A DNA stretch of 64,000 nt, from contig JAEBUN010000014.1 in the NCBI GenBank assembly GCA_023014365.1, forward strand, positions 310,001-374,000. Reading direction: 5' to 3'. Position numbers and translations under genes: made by a program. Positions 12,161-24,237 of this stretch are shown in pieces (positions within the stretch are counted from its first letter, which is position 1; the number at the start of each line of letters is the position of its first letter). Source of the stretch: Lepiota brunneoincarnata. Lineage: Eukaryota > Basidiomycota > Agaricomycetes > Agaricales > Agaricaceae. Below the pieces are notes generated by a model that searched no databases, was not told the origin of the DNA, and was given only the letters and a program-made list of their open reading frames with translations.

Positions 12161-13872
12161 CCCTCATAGGGCCTCCGCATCCCTGTTTAACTGGTATCAT
12201 CCAGGGCCAGGTGCCAGCAGATGTGTCCAACCCCAGCTACTGGAGGGAAAAAAACTTGAGATCGGATGGCTTCATCCACTCATTGGATAACATGGGCTTG
12301 CAAGGAAGCTGTAGAACAGGATCAATGGAAGCAAGCACATGATTTCTCACCTACAGTAGCTAGTGGCACATGAGGGCTATAGCTGTTTAGCGTGCAGTGC
12401 ACGGGAAGTCCCTTGTCTGTTGGGATTTATTTATGGCTAACATGTGCATATGGTACTGTTCTGACTGTCAAGCCACCCCCCAGAGTGGGTGCTAGGAAAT
12501 GCTCAATCGCGTCTAGATCCGGGATACCTGGGACTGTTGTGGGTGTGTGACAGATAGTTGATGCAATCCTCGGTTGAGCAGGAGCTTACAGGTAGCTTGC
12601 TGTTGCTCATGGCACGGTGCTGTTCCCCTTTGAGACCTTCAAATCCAATGCTACGGACTCATATGGATTTGAGCTACGATCAGTTGTTTTGTGGTATGCG
12701 CACTGAAATACAGGGCATTATGTTTCCTCAATATGAAGATTCATTCCAGTGCTTAGTTTTGAACCACTCAATCTTGCCAGAGAATTTGAGATACCAGGAT
12801 GAATCAGCACACCAGCGGAATTCTAGCCATCCTCAGATCAGTGGTGTTCTGAAGAGCTATATAGATATGGATGTGGAAATGACGGCTAGGTGAGTGGCGA
12901 CCCTATATCCTTTGACAGTTGTCAGTAGTGGCTGAATGTTCTGAGCTAGGGGAGTGGATTATTAATATACTTAATCTCCCAGGAATAATGGTATTTTGGG
13001 CTATTTTCCCCAGGGACCACTCTCATCCAATGCCGACTCCTGGGAACATCTTTCATCGCTTAACAGGGTCACCCCATTCCGTTCAGGTACTGATTCCTAG
13101 TTTGGTTGCTACTTTGCTAATTACTATTCTCGTCCACTGCTGACTCCTGGGATTACCGCTCACCACTTAGCCAGTCATCCCATTTCTGTCTGCCACCGAC
13201 TCCTGAGATTATTGTTCTAGTGTTTCCATCACTAGTATCATTGCATGGCATTCTATTTACACATCATTAACTCTCCAAGTGGTAATTTGTTTCTCATCAT
13301 TAACTGGCCATTAGGACTATGATCTGTGACACAGCAAATGCACTGGAGTCCAACAGCCATCTTCAACATCAGTGTAGTTTCAAGCTACATGCTTAGAGTC
13401 AGCAATTTGCACATGCCTTCAGCTGCAACAATTAGACTAGATTTGAACATGTTCCAAGATGACCTGACACCTGCGTGGCAAGACTTGAGAACACAATAAT
13501 GGAACTGTCATTTCACTAAGCCGCCACCTTCCATGTGTCCCATCAGTCTAAAGAGAGATGCAAAATTGACCAAGAATGAAAGAACACCGGGAAGTCATCA
13601 GCACCCACCAGATCCTACAGACATTGATAGATAGAGCAAGTAATCTCGCCTTCCTGAGCCAATAAGGTCTTCGGATGTTTGGATTCAAGGTGCTCCAATG
13701 TACTATGGGTGCGTTCCTGAGCCACATGCACTAGTACCTGAACATTGGAGGAGCAATGCATATGGATTTGTATATAAGAGGGAGACATAGAGTGTCTAAG
13801 TCTTTGTCCAGCTCAACACCCAACTCACACAACAGGTCTTTTACCCCTTCGCCCTGTGCATGAACTATTATA
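12161..13872. other. 5' flank of the DUF5648 gene, duplicated elsewhere
   Basis: There is no supported gene. Bases about 12330-12545 match 34450-34680 (shared: TTTCTCACCTA, CCCTTGTCT, GGATACCTGGGACT). Bases about 13505-13870 match 34770-35140 and 31595-31945, so promoter-proximal DNA was copied along with the DUF5648 genes. Between them, about 900 bp (12545-13440) is absent from the 34-kb copy. It contains three degenerate repeats of a GACTCCTGRGA motif (13030-13210). Confidence 0.55.
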
Positions 13873-14508
13873 ATGAAGAACATCTTCTTTACCCTTTTCA
13901 CGGCTCTTCTGCTGAGCCATATCTCAGCCAATTGCAAACCCATTAATATTCCATCTGTGCGTATTAGAGCTCATTCTTACATGCCCCTTTGTTTATGACA
14001 CTTACTATGTAATCTTTCAAAGCAGCGTCGAGCCACTGACACTTGTGGAGATCCATCATGGGCATTCACAATCTACAGTGCATTCCAAACTGTAGGTGTG
14101 GTGCACAGATTAGGCATCCTCCCAGGGTTTGTTGACACAGATGTGCGTGGGGACCATTGGGAGATCAACGGACCTTCCCACAGAGCATGGATCTCTGCTG
14201 GACAGCCCAATACCGTCCCCCTTTATGCATACTTCAATCCTACAACCGTAGATTGGATGTACCTAGCCTCCCAAAATAGAAACCCTCCACCCCCTCCAAG
14301 TGGCTTTGGGGCTGGGATACTGCACAGTTACGTGTATCCTACGCAGATTTGTGGAAGTGTCCCCCTCTATGGAGCGTCTGGGCCAGGGGACCATTGGTAC
14401 ACCACAAACTTGCAGGAACATAACGAATTAGTTAACAGCTTTGGATGGAGCAATGTTGGAATTGTGGTGTATGTATTACCTGTGGATGGTATGCTCCCTT
14501 CTTTCTAA
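13873..14508 (+). CDS. Secreted DUF5648-domain protein
   Basis: Exon 1 (13873-13956) encodes MKNIFFTLFTALLLSHISA, a clear signal peptide. An intron from 13957 (GTGCGT) ends at 14022 or 14025, both in frame. Exon 2 runs to TAA at 14508, giving about 189 residues. The mature part starts with a conserved CGDPSW. It shows DUF5648 repeats: PLYAYFNPTTVDWMYL, GFGAGILHSYVYPTQICGSVPLY and GDHWYTTNLQEH..GW..VGIVVYVLP. DUF5648 folds are small repeated modules found in secreted microbial proteins; the molecular role is unknown. It is the only DUF5648 copy here without a break. Paralogues lie at 32128 and 35146. Expected to be secreted. Confidence 0.85.
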
Positions 14509-14889
14509 ATGGCTGGCTTGTGCTGAGGCTGCTTTGTCAGATTGCTCCTGCAGTGCTTGAACTGCTGCCCCTATGAATGTTTTGGACTGAAGTATCTTCT
14601 GCCTCCGATGCCTGTACTTCCTTGTTTATGTGAGGTTTCCAATTTATCTATGTCATAGAAAGGAGATATTTTCACAATCTATTGGAAGATGTTTCTTTTA
14701 CACATTGATTGATCAGGGGATATATTCCTGTGAGATACCATGGCCAGGAGGCACTGATGTTCGTTGCATGCACCTAGAATTAAAAGGAATGAATAATTGA
14801 GTTGCAGGGCTGCTAAAGCTGAAAGCAGATTAAGACTCCCACATGATCCCAGCTCACATGAGATCATCACTGGTGTGACTGTCTCATTC
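14509..14889. other. 3' flank of the DUF5648 gene
   Basis: Homologous to 39668-40035, with shared GTAGAAAGGAGATATT-like, ACATTGATTGAT and GAAAGCAGATT stretches. The duplication therefore included the 3' flank. No ORF is supported. Confidence 0.6.
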
Positions 14890-15840
14890 CTCCCCATTGT
14901 GGCGTTGTATTTCCGCCTTCCTAAGCATGACCAATCCTAACCTTAAGGACAAAGAACAAGCGCGCTCAACCATGTGCTCAACTGCACTGGAATTCATGCT
15001 CAGTCTGTCCGAGACACGTCTGAGTATGGTTCGTGTGAGCAAAGGGCATGGTATATTCCACCGTGTGTGCTTCGTTAGGAGGAAAGGGTGAACTTTGATG
15101 ATGATCCACACATTCTGGCTGAAGGAAGATGTAAGATGACACATTTCCCAATTCCAACCAGCTCATTTCATTCTAGCCCTACAATAGCTATGTCTCCTCT
15201 GAAAATGACTTGACCTGAACCCTGCCTTATACAAATAGTCTTTTGATCACTTGGCCTGTGCTCTCAGGGGCTGTGCCGTTCATCCCCCTCCAACTCATCT
15301 CCAATTCCCAACTTTGGCTCTCTCTCAACATTAGGCAGCACATACTATCCATGCTGGTGAGATGATGGTCCCATGGTTGTCACCGGCAGTGGGCCATCGC
15401 TTCTTCTTTATGTGCTGAGCTCGATTTTAGCAATTGGGGTTCCTCAGGAAATGATTGCAGAAATGTACAAAGGTTGGAGACCAGGTTCTGACTAGAGGTC
15501 TCAAAGATCATATGCTATGGGTTCAGTAGGGCAGGAATGACTTTCCGAACCCAGGAAAGCTATCAAAACAATATTCTTACTAGCACAACGTTCAGTATAG
15601 TTAAGAATGAGATCTGAGGCATTATCACGCCACTGAGGTCCTAGTATTTGTCCCATGCATATGAGTCGATTCCAGAAATATAGTGGTCATGTTCTCTTTT
15701 GTTTGAGGTTATCGTTGGACCCTTACTGAGCCTTCTGTGCTTTTCTTTCACTTGATCATGAGTCATTGTTGATCTTTTTCCAGAGACATACAAGGTATAA
15801 TATTGTGTCCTCAATTTGAAGCCCACTAACGTCATATGGC
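14890..15840. repeat. Diverged ~1-kb direct repeat, copy 2
   Basis: Collinear with 11130-12160. This copy follows directly after the 3' flank of the DUF5648 gene. No intact ORF; several short ones on each strand are not conserved between copies. Confidence 0.7.
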
Positions 15841-15888
15841 CATGCACCTGTGTGATGTGCATAATTAATAGCTAGGAATTATAATTGA

Positions 15889-16558
15889 TCAAGAATGTAC
15901 AATATTTACAACTCTGGCTAAGGCAGCTAGGTCTTGGTGCCTCCAATCAAAATCGGATTGTATGGATGCATGCACAAGGTTCTGTCTGACAATCAACTGT
16001 GATAAGCATTAGCATTGAAAGTAAAATGAAGAACAACTTACATGACAATGCAGATAAAGCTGTCTGTCATTCCCCAGGCCCATTGCATTCATCAGGCTCA
16101 TAATGGTGCCACAGGGGTGAGGGATCTCTTTCGCGTTTGTATCCTTGGCCTTCAAGGCATTGCTTTTCTTCAACTTATCAATCTCTGCTAAACAATGTTA
16201 GTTGCATGGATAGTACCCAGGTAACAATGGACTTACCTTCTTGTTTTGTGATCACAGCAAGCAGAGCATTAGTGGCCAGGTCAGTATCATTCAGGGTTTG
16301 GGTCCGTGCCTGGAGTGGTGCTAGTAGCCTGTTCTCTTTTGATGAGGAAGTAGTTGTCTTCCTTGCAGGGGTGTTCACAGTTTTTGTGGTGGCAGTGGTG
16401 GCAGCCTGTAGCGGAGTGTTTGTTTTGTGGGATAGAGTGGTGGGTGTGGGTCTCTGTGATGATGTCTGCTGAGAGCTTGGTCTTCTACCTGTGCTGTTGA
16501 TCATCTTCCTAGTGGACTTCTTGGAGGCACCAGTATTTGTCTTCTTGGTGTTGGCCAT
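15889..16558 (-). CDS. Repeat-associated Agaricomycete protein, short three-exon form
   Basis: On the minus strand, ATG at 16558 starts a Thr/Ser/Lys-rich, low-complexity N-terminus (MANTKKTNTGASKKSTRK..) followed by NDTDLATNALLAVITKQE. An intron (16236-16185, GTAAGT..CAG, phase 1) leads to an exon starting EIDKLKKSNAL and containing IPHPCGT and MGLGNDRQLYLHCH. A second intron (from 16041, GTAAGT) leads to a segment resembling FDWRHQDLAALARVVNIV, then TGA at 15891-15889. This layout is one I associate with a multi-copy Agaricomycete protein of unknown function, normally longer at the C-terminus, so this copy is probably truncated. The basic, Ser/Thr-rich start suggests nuclear or DNA association, which is inference only. 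Confidence 0.5.
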
Positions 16559-17649
16559 GTTCGGTAAATGCACTGTGAATGGAGTGTGGGTGACTGCTGA
16601 AGTAGCAATCAGCAACAAAAGTCCTTTAATATTTCTCTGAATCTATAATTGAATACCTCCCAAAGGTACATTGGCCATGGTATACATGGAAAGGGCACTT
16701 GGGTGAGGGAACTTGCCATTGTCTGGTGGTAAGCTGGGGAGGTCAGGACTGAGGAGGGACATAAGCTGTGTTTGGTGAAAATGGGCCAAACATACTGGAA
16801 TGAAATCTATCATCCATTACATCTAATTTCGGTGTGCAGTACCCTAGTGCAATGCATCAGTGACAACGTCTATGGATAACCAATGCCTGCAGGCCAAAAT
16901 GATCACATATTCTGCTCTCATTTGTGGTGCCCTGGTGCAATAAATTGTCAGCGGGTCAATGTCCTGGTGGGTAGCAAGGTGGGAGGGGATCAGAGGTGAA
17001 CAGCATGCATTTAATATAAGGACGTAAGCAATCAGAAGGCAGTATTCACTCATTGAATCCATTCACTTGGCTGCAGTGCTGGGTCCTGCTACCACCAATG
17101 GTTGTTGCTCGGGGTATATCCGGCTATAGGCCTAGGTACCACTGACTCAGTAAGTCAGTGAGCTGGGTGATCTTTTGTCAAGCCCTCCTGCATGGATAAA
17201 TGAGCAGTATGATGTGTCAGTCATTCAAGTTACTACTCACAATGGCTCTTTTACCTGACACACATAGCTGCAAAGCCAGTCCTTGTCAAGGACCTGGAGA
17301 AGCTTCGATATTGTCACCTGGGTCGACAACTGAAACTGATTCATCAAACAAATCACATGAACCATCACCTGGGTTGTCAATCAAAGCTGAATCATTGACC
17401 AAATTGCGTGGGCTGACATCTCAGGTATGCAGTTGCAGTAACCAACTTGAGTATTGAGACATGGCAGGTGTTCCACTTCCCAACCTACCAGAGTTATGCT
17501 GACAGACCATGGAGGGTTATCAGAATACCCTCACCCAGGCTGATAACAAAGGTAGAGCACTGAACAATACCCTCCATGGCCATAGCTGACAGTCAGGACA
17601 AGCCCACATGCTCGCAGGAGAAGGGGGCAACAACAGCCCCGAAATCGCA
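16559..17649. other. No confident gene
   Basis: An 85-codon plus-strand ORF (17200-17457) is Ser/Thr-rich and unrecognised. Parts of 17460-17650 are Asn/Gly-rich in translation and lead into the tandem repeat, and may be an eroded upstream exon of the same locus. Nothing firmer can be said. Confidence 0.4.
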
Positions 17650-18150
17650 TCAGCCAAAATAGGAGGTGAGACAATTCAACTTACAAAGTCCCACTTTGCT
17701 GAGAAGCTCTGTAGTTATCACATAGGCATCAGATCATGTTAATGCAAATGTGAATGAGGAGCACACCAATACCACCACACACAGGAATGCAGCCACCACT
17801 GAACCAGGAGGTGACGGTACAATTAAGACTGTAGCAACAGCAAACAAAGGCAATGGTGCCATTGCCAGTAGCAGAGCATCCACAAATGGTGAAAATGTGT
17901 CAGCCAAAACAGGAAGTGAGGCAACTCGACTTACAATGCCCCACTTTGCTGAGAAGCTTTGTAGATATCAGGCAGGCACCAGATCATGCTATTGCAAGCA
18001 TGAACGAGGAGTGCACTGATACCACCACACACAGGAATGCAGCCACCATCAAACTGGGAGGTTACAGTACAGTCAAGACTGCGGCAGCCATGGACAAAGG
18101 CAATGGCACCATTGCCAGTAGTGGAGCATCCACAAACAGTCGCAAGCACA
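17650..18150 (+). repeat. Tandem repeat with ~250-bp period
   Basis: The segment running from GCCCCACTTTGCTGAGAAGC through AGATCATG, CACCACACACAGGAATGCAGCC and GGCAATGGYRCCATTGCCAGTAG recurs. AGATCATG occurs at 17731 and 17981, a period of 250 bp. A partial first unit, one full unit and most of a further one are present. The translation is Thr/Asn/Ala-rich. The last unit continues in frame (17853-18320) to a Lys-rich end, KKSKKDRKQ. This may be an internally repeated coding region of an unrecognised nuclear protein, but no single frame stays open through all units. Confidence 0.65.
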
Positions 18151-18320
18151 GGTTGGGGGAAAGTGGTGGATGGACATCCTGCAAGAAACAAAAAGTGAGT
18201 AGATTTCATAGTAGAGTTTTATGGGAGCTAACCTTCAAGAAGATTACAATAACTATTTCCATCAAGGTTCACAAGACAATACAGAAATCCAAGAAGTCAA
18301 AGAAAGATCGTAAGCAGTAA

Positions 18321-19152
18321 AGTGAGAGGAGTGTCCATCAGTCACTAGGCTTTGAGCCTCAAGGAGAGACAGAGAGAGAAGAGAGACGAGAGAAGGTAGT
18401 GATGTTTTACTGAGTATTTGTATGATAAATTCTGTCCTATTTTTATTCTACTGGCCTAGGGCATGGTCAGGGAAGTCTGGTAGAAGAAAATGGGAAACAG
18501 ACAAGGGTTTTATCAATGGGGTTTAGACCAGGACTGGAAGAGCATGACAAAGGGGGAAGACAGCAAGCAAGGTAGGAATGAGGGATTTTGCATTGGGTAC
18601 ATCCCTCCATGGTCGTAGAGCTTGGCAGCATACATGTGTGAGTTGCATTGAACGTGAATTGAGTCAGGCCAGTGTAGTGGTGCAGGCATCATGGTATTAG
18701 TCCAAGTATATCGAGGTATGCTTGGCCTGTGTAGCCCACAGACCTGGTTTACACCAGGATTTGCATTTCCTTGGCGTTTCGTCTGTTGGGGGTGGCTGTT
18801 TTATGTATATAGTAACTAAGAGGGGTCAAACATCCTCGGTTCCCCCTCAAATAGATGTTGGTCCCATTCATTTTGTACCCCTGCAAGTCGACCTTGTCCC
18901 TAGTGAGTGCTGCCCCCAAGTAGGCATCCTTATGGCTTGTGCTGGACCTGTGAACAAGAGGGCCATGTAGTAGATCTGAGGCCATATCCTTATGTATGAT
19001 GTGGACATATCTTCCCCAAGAAGACGGCTTCTCCATGTGGAAATATAGTAGGCAGATCTAAACCGAACAGGCAAATGTGAGAACATTGTGAGTGTATCTT
19101 TTTTTTTTTTTTTTGAATTCTGCATTTATATACCATAACAAGTAAACTAGTG
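18321..19152. other. No gene seen; A/T homopolymer
   Basis: Short ORFs only. A run of 16 T (19099-19114) lies near the end. On the minus strand it is a poly-A run just upstream of the ORF at 19578-19153, so it is not that ORF's tail. A purine-rich GAGAGACAGAGAGAGAAGAGAG tract lies near 18365-18395. Confidence 0.45.
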
Positions 19153-19578
19153 CTAAGATGCAGTCAGGCCTAATGCCTGGAAGTCAACAGTGGTGGGTCT
19201 GCATAGTAAAGTTTGAGAGGTTGTGTAGAGGTTTCTAGTAGAGATGAAAGTCTGTGGTAAAAATAGTGGAGGTGAAGGTGGCAGTAATAAAAAAAATGAT
19301 GGGCAGTTGTAACCTTTTACCCAGAAGTAAAGATAGCCTTTTGTGGCCAGTACCCCAGAGCTGGATCCTGCCATTGCAATCCCAATGACAAAGCAACTCA
19401 CAACTCCTAACCCAGGCTGCACATGGTGTTTATATGTTGGTGTAGCCAAAGGGCTCTCACTGCAGTCCACAGCAGTAGGTGCAACAGGTGGATATGGTGT
19501 TGGTTTGACCAAGCAGTCTTCCTGGAGCACCAGCCCAGTCACTGTACCTTTGAGTAGGGAATTGAACCCTCTCTGCAC
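19153..19578 (-). CDS. Unrecognised minus-strand ORF, possible membrane segment
   Basis: A 141-codon ORF. The start region (RGFNSLLKGTVTGLVLQEDCL.., PPVAPTAVDCSESPLATP) and a hydrophobic helix (LGVVSCFVIGIAMAGSSSGVL) look like a structured protein. The C-terminal third is low-complexity and hydrophobic. I do not recognise the family. The start is uncertain and an upstream exon is likely, because the frame opens abruptly after a splice-like region near 19600. It could be a gene fragment. Confidence 0.3.
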   Translation of the reverse strand: MQRGFNSLLKGTVTGLVLQEDCLVKPTPYPPVAPTAVDCSESPLATPTYKHHVQPGLGVVSCFVIGIAMAGSSSGVLATKGYLYFWVKGYNCPSFFLLLPPSPPLFLPQTFISTRNLYTTSQTLLCRPTTVDFQALGLTAS

Positions 19579-20424
19579 CTCCAGGACCTTATGAAAAGGT
19601 CTCTTGGGGGGCTTGGTCTTGGGCCTCCAATCAGAAATGATGTCCCAGCAGGGAGTTCACAATGATCTACATGTTAATCCACCATCTCAAGGAGTTCAGA
19701 GGATGGTTGAGGTTGATAGAGGGGCCATTGGGCTGCAAGAGTGTTGATGGGTTTGTGAACTGTCATGGACAGTGGCAACCCAGGTATTATACAGAGGGGC
19801 CTTGATATGGGAGTGGTGACTAGGAAGTGACCGACAGTGAGAGACGTCGGAATAGGGGATTAGTGTGAGGTGTTCGGTAAGATACTGGGGGCCCCAGTGC
19901 AATTAGTGCCGGGGGATGGCAGTAGTTTGAGATCAAGGTGTGCAGATGGTCATGAGCATATCAAGAGTTGTGCCAGAATGGTGTGATGAGGTACAGAAAT
20001 CCACGGTCTGTTTCCTTGTAATATTGTTGCAATATATATACAGATCATCATCACAAGGCCTGCCAGAGGGATAGAAAGGTCTTTGGAGATCCAAGGACCA
20101 CTCCAACTCCAGAAGCAAGAGCCAATTGTTGGGTTATTCCATTGATTGAGTCAGGGTTACAGCGAAGGGGTAAGTTAGAGGTTGGAGGTGCTGTGCACTG
20201 TCAGCATCATGCGACTAGAAAATTGCGAAGGTCAGGTGATGCCCCTGATCCATCAATGCTGTGATCTGGACTCAGAGTCACAAGCAACCACCACCACCAC
20301 TGCCCCCAAGTCAGTGATTGCAAACACATGTTAGCATAAGTCGGGAAACCATTCCTTGTTTCATTTGTCTAATTTCTTAATAGGTATCACACCCTCACCT
20401 GATGCCTTAAGCTTCGAGCCCTTG
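19579..20424. other. No gene seen
   Basis: No convincing ORF, RNA or repeat. It forms the left flank of the palindromic repeat cluster at 20425. Confidence 0.45.
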
Positions 20425-20556
20425 TCTGAGGATCTCCTTGGATGTGCGATTCGAATTCAAGTCAGCACCAGAACTTTCATCTGAGGATCTCCTTGGATGG
20501 AGGGTTTCAAATATTAGTAGCATATCTACCAGAGTTTGTCTGAGGATCTCCTTGGA
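20425..20556. repeat. Three palindromic repeats, left cluster
   Basis: The 18-nt motif TCTGAGGATCTCCTTGGA occurs exactly at 20425-20442, 20480-20497 and 20539-20556, spaced 55 and 59 nt. It is a near-palindrome (TCTGAGGA/TC/TCCTTGGA). The cluster ends 23 nt before the ATG of the gene at 20580, and a matching cluster lies after the gene at 24238. Confidence 0.8.
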
Positions 20557-20579
20557 CATTGGCTGGCAGAATATCCGCC

Positions 20580-23500
20580 ATGGCAGGACAAGTCACCATT
20601 GTGAATGGTGACACCTTCTATTCACCCAACAGTCAGTGTGACTTCATAGTGGTGGAGGATAATACATCTGAAGGCTTTTGTACATTTGTGCTAGGTGCCT
20701 CGATAGCAGACAATTTCCAACAACCATGATGGTGGACTGCCCAAACAGAGTGGTTGAGCTGCATCCCCACCATGCCTGTGGCTTATAGCAGTGTATTGGT
20801 AGAGTCATTGGCCCATATCCCACAAAAAATTTTGTATACAAATTCAGATGGATTTTTCTTACCAGAACAGGTTGTTTCACAGTGGATAGCAATCAAGAAG
20901 TGTCTGGATAAAGTCACAGGAATTCTGAAGACTGAGAATGACCTGAGTTTTGTTTGTCCATTTGCCCCTTCTAGTTTCGGGTATCAAAATAAACACAGCA
21001 TGGAACTACACACATGGTATCTCGCTACCAAAGCATATGACTGGTTTAGTATTTGGTTAGGCTTACTCTATTGGCAAATCCACAAGATCATAGATCCTAA
21101 CTATCATGAGGGAATCACACCTGCGAAATGGGTTGTTCAGGTCACAATGGCACGCAAGTTCAATTAGGTGTTGCTTGATAGTCTGCAGATGGCACCTCTG
21201 TTACAGAGATACTGGGATATAAGCTGGGCAGGTGTGATTCTCCATCTCCTGCCCCAGCTGTCGCAGCCAAGTCCTGCCTATTTTGTGAATATCAATGTTC
21301 CTGTATGATACTGTTGGAGTCCTACAATGGATCCATCATATCCTGCACCAAGTGCCCATGAACTTCAACTGGCCACCACTTGGATTGCAAGGGCACCTTG
21401 CTTCCCTGCTACTGACCACTGGCTGCTCATTGCATTTTCTGACATATCCCATGAACAGCCACTCCAATCCTCTGAGTTTGATACCAGTGATGAGTTTATG
21501 CCATGGGAAACAGATTCTTTTCAAATGCAGCTGCTGGATGATGATTATAACATGCCAATCGATGAGCCCATGGGTGGAAACTTGCTGGATGTACACTTCC
21601 ATCTCTCTAAGGCAGGAATGGTGAGGATGGAGTCCACCAGGTCTGGGAGAAGTGTTTGGGAACCATTCTTCCAAGAACATGAAGCCACTGTTGCTAAGCT
21701 TATAGCAAGAGCAACCCCACTAACTTGTCAAAAATGGGAGAGCCAACAGAGGAACCCACCCACTACTAGTGCACCTGTCTTTGTCTGGGATTGGGATTTT
21801 GATGATCCCACCAAGTTTATGAAACAACTTACAAGGAGAGATGAGTGTGAGAGTACACTTGAAGATTACAGCCCAGAGCAGAAGCAATATTATGCTGTTT
21901 TCAATGAGTGGCACTGTTGCACAGAGTGTTACCCAGGTTAGGGGTTCGCTCTTGAGTAGCACGGGGTTCGACACAGGATGTCTATACAGACTTGGTCCTG
22001 TCCTACTGAGCGTGACTTGGAGACGACGGAGCACTATAATTCCAGCTGGTTATGGCAAAGAGGTATAGGAGGCAAGAACTTTATAACACTAAGATAAGGA
22101 TACAAGGTATTGTACTGTATCCTTATATACTTCTAAGTGTGGCTGTACTCCTACTCTAATAGTCCGGACCAGGGTAACTATGAGTCAGAGATAAGAAACA
22201 TGAGGCATGTGGTAAGAATTGTCCTTCTGATGTACACTACTGATAGTTTTATAGTGACATGGGAAATATAGCTAAAAATAACTGTCCTTCTGATAAGAGT
22301 TCTGATAACACAGAGTGGGGGAAAGATACAGAGGATAGCAATGATGAAGACATGCATGAGGACCAGGAGGTTGCTGTGAGCCCAGTTGAGATGCTTTGGG
22401 AAAGGGGAGACCAATGTCAGGCTCCTATGAATGCAGCTGAAATTCCTTGGGAGGAGGTACTGGAAGTCGAGCAGGCTATGCCACTTGTTCCTGTAACAAC
22501 ACATCCAACAGATAGTGACCAGTTTGTAGCCGACAATTTGCAGTGTGCAACTTTGGAGATCCTTTATACTCAGTTCAGCTTCACAGTCCCTGCGGACCTG
22601 AGCAAGAATGACACAGTAGTCAGATCTGTGAATGGGAGAAGCTTGATTCACACTTTGGGGATTACATGGACACCTTTGGAGAGTCTGTTTTTCTCCACAC
22701 CATTGGGTCAAAGGTGTTTAAAGCTTCTTGCCCACTTTTCTGAGAAGCTTCCCCCACAGCCATGTATCCAAGAGTGGGACTTAGCTGACTCCAATTCTCA
22801 CACCCTGATGAACTCACAGCAGTTGAAATATATTTGGGTTGTAGCCAACTCAACTGATCAGATGTACATGTTTGACTTTGGATTGGAGTCCCCCGTGCCC
22901 TGGAAACTTGTGGTATACACTGCAACAGCTGCTCTCTCTGTTTGTAGCATGGGGAGTGATATTAAAGAGAAAGACATGGCTCTGGAGTTAGTGATGGCTG
23001 GGACACATTTCCGCACACTTCAATCTGCTGCTACCTTCAAGGCCCTTGACACAACAGTGCTGCCAAGAACAGTGTCAGTTCTGCTCTGTCTGCTAGACCA
23101 CAAGTTCACTAAGACAGACTATGAATTCTACTGTCAGCAGTGTCAGATCCTTTTGAAACAGCATTGCTGCATGGGGGCTTTGTTTGCCAGATTGCCCTCG
23201 ACACCATTGGTATACAGGATACTCTATCTGGCCCATCAGGTAAATGTCATGATGGTTTGCCCATGTATTCTGTTATGGATGAGGCAGGGAATGAGTTTTT
23301 GGATGATGAGTTGAGCCAGGATGAATTGGACGTAATCTGTGGGCTATATGTCTCATATACAGGTCTGAGTTCTTATTCCATTTGTATTTAATGTACCACT
23401 GACCATGATCTTCAGGTCAGGGAGAGGATAAAAGAAAAATGTCATGGTTTCCCTTGACACACCTCTACAAGGGATCAGGTGAAGATTTAGGACACTGGTC

Positions 23501-23705
23501 TGACTGGATAAACAACCTCTACAACAGACAAGTGGCTTGTGCAATGGGAACCTGCAAGGATGAAAAGATGGGTTTTCCTTGGACTCCTCCAATTTGGTGC
23601 CAGTGGCTGAGAGGTGCCCCTGAAGGACGAAGAGCCATGAAAGTCCTTAAAGAATGGTCCAGGGAGTTTATTAACAAGTTTGGTCCCCCTCATGCTTACC
23701 AGTAG
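20580..23705 (+). pseudogene. Multi-copy Agaricomycete gene of unknown function, disabled
   Basis: ATG at 20580 opens a long frame interrupted by TGA (20727), TAG (21165) and TGA (21306), with homologous-looking protein on both sides of each. Notable parts: a motif-rich N-terminal half (SFGYQNKHSMELHTW.., YDWFSIWLGLL); a segment at 21640-21925 (SGRSVWEPFFQEHEA.., PVFVWDWDFDDP.., LTRRDECESTLEDYSPEQKQYYAVFNEWHCC); a second half at 22316-23230; and a last exon near 23420-23705 (HWSDWINNLYN.., WCQWLRGAPEG..). A solo LTR splits it at 21927; removing the LTR and one target copy restores the frame (CCTE to WGKD). I recognise this pattern as a common repetitive Agaricomycete family without assigned function. 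Flanking palindromic repeats suggest it belonged to a mobile element. Confidence 0.65.
21927..22310 (+). repeat. Solo LTR (TGTTACCC family), TSD CAGAG
   Basis: This 384-bp segment runs from TGTTACCCAGG to CTGATAACA. It is flanked by the 5-bp duplication CAGAG (21922-21926 and 22311-22315). No internal element sequence remains, so it is a solo LTR. A related copy lies at 27529-27954 in the opposite orientation; shared stretches include GGTTAGGGGTTCGCTCTTGAGTAGCA and TGTCTATACAGACTTGGTCCTGTCC (opposite strand). Confidence 0.85.
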
Positions 23706-24237
23706 ATTTGTTACATTGTAATTACATCTTTTGTGTGTTTTCTTTTGTTGGAATGTATCAATGTCATGTAAATACTGAAGCAACTGAAATTATGAGCCAT
23801 TTTGTTTATTCCCACCATGCAAGCTAAGTTGAACATGAGTGGACGTCTTGAATAGTCTGTGGGGTTACACATATGCTGAAGTCAATGGCTTGACCTATAC
23901 ATTTGTAAGGTTGATCCTCCTAGCTCTACAGGCACCTCCTGTGCCATCATTTATGGATCAAGAATGTCGCATCTCTTGTTCTGTTCACCCCAGAAACACT
24001 CAGTGATCATCAGATCTAGAGTGCATGGGAAAGTAAGTCAGGTGATGTCCTTATTCGTAATCAATCAACCCATTTCCTTCACATTTCTACCACCATCTCG
24101 GTCATGTTCAACTGCCTGGCACCTATTTAATGGACAAGATAAGTATTTACAAGTGTCAAACTCTCACCTACTGACATTCAACACAGGTGTCACCTATATC
24201 TCAGCCATAGAAACTGGATGCCAATCTGTGGCTACCA
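23706..24237. other. 3' flank of the disabled gene
   Basis: AT-rich, with no ORF of note. It links the gene end (23705) to the right palindromic cluster. Confidence 0.45.

Noticed and set aside
18321..19152. Poly-T run at 19099-19114 as the poly-A tail of a minus-strand retrocopy
   Set aside because: No gene-like sequence or target duplication could be tied to it.
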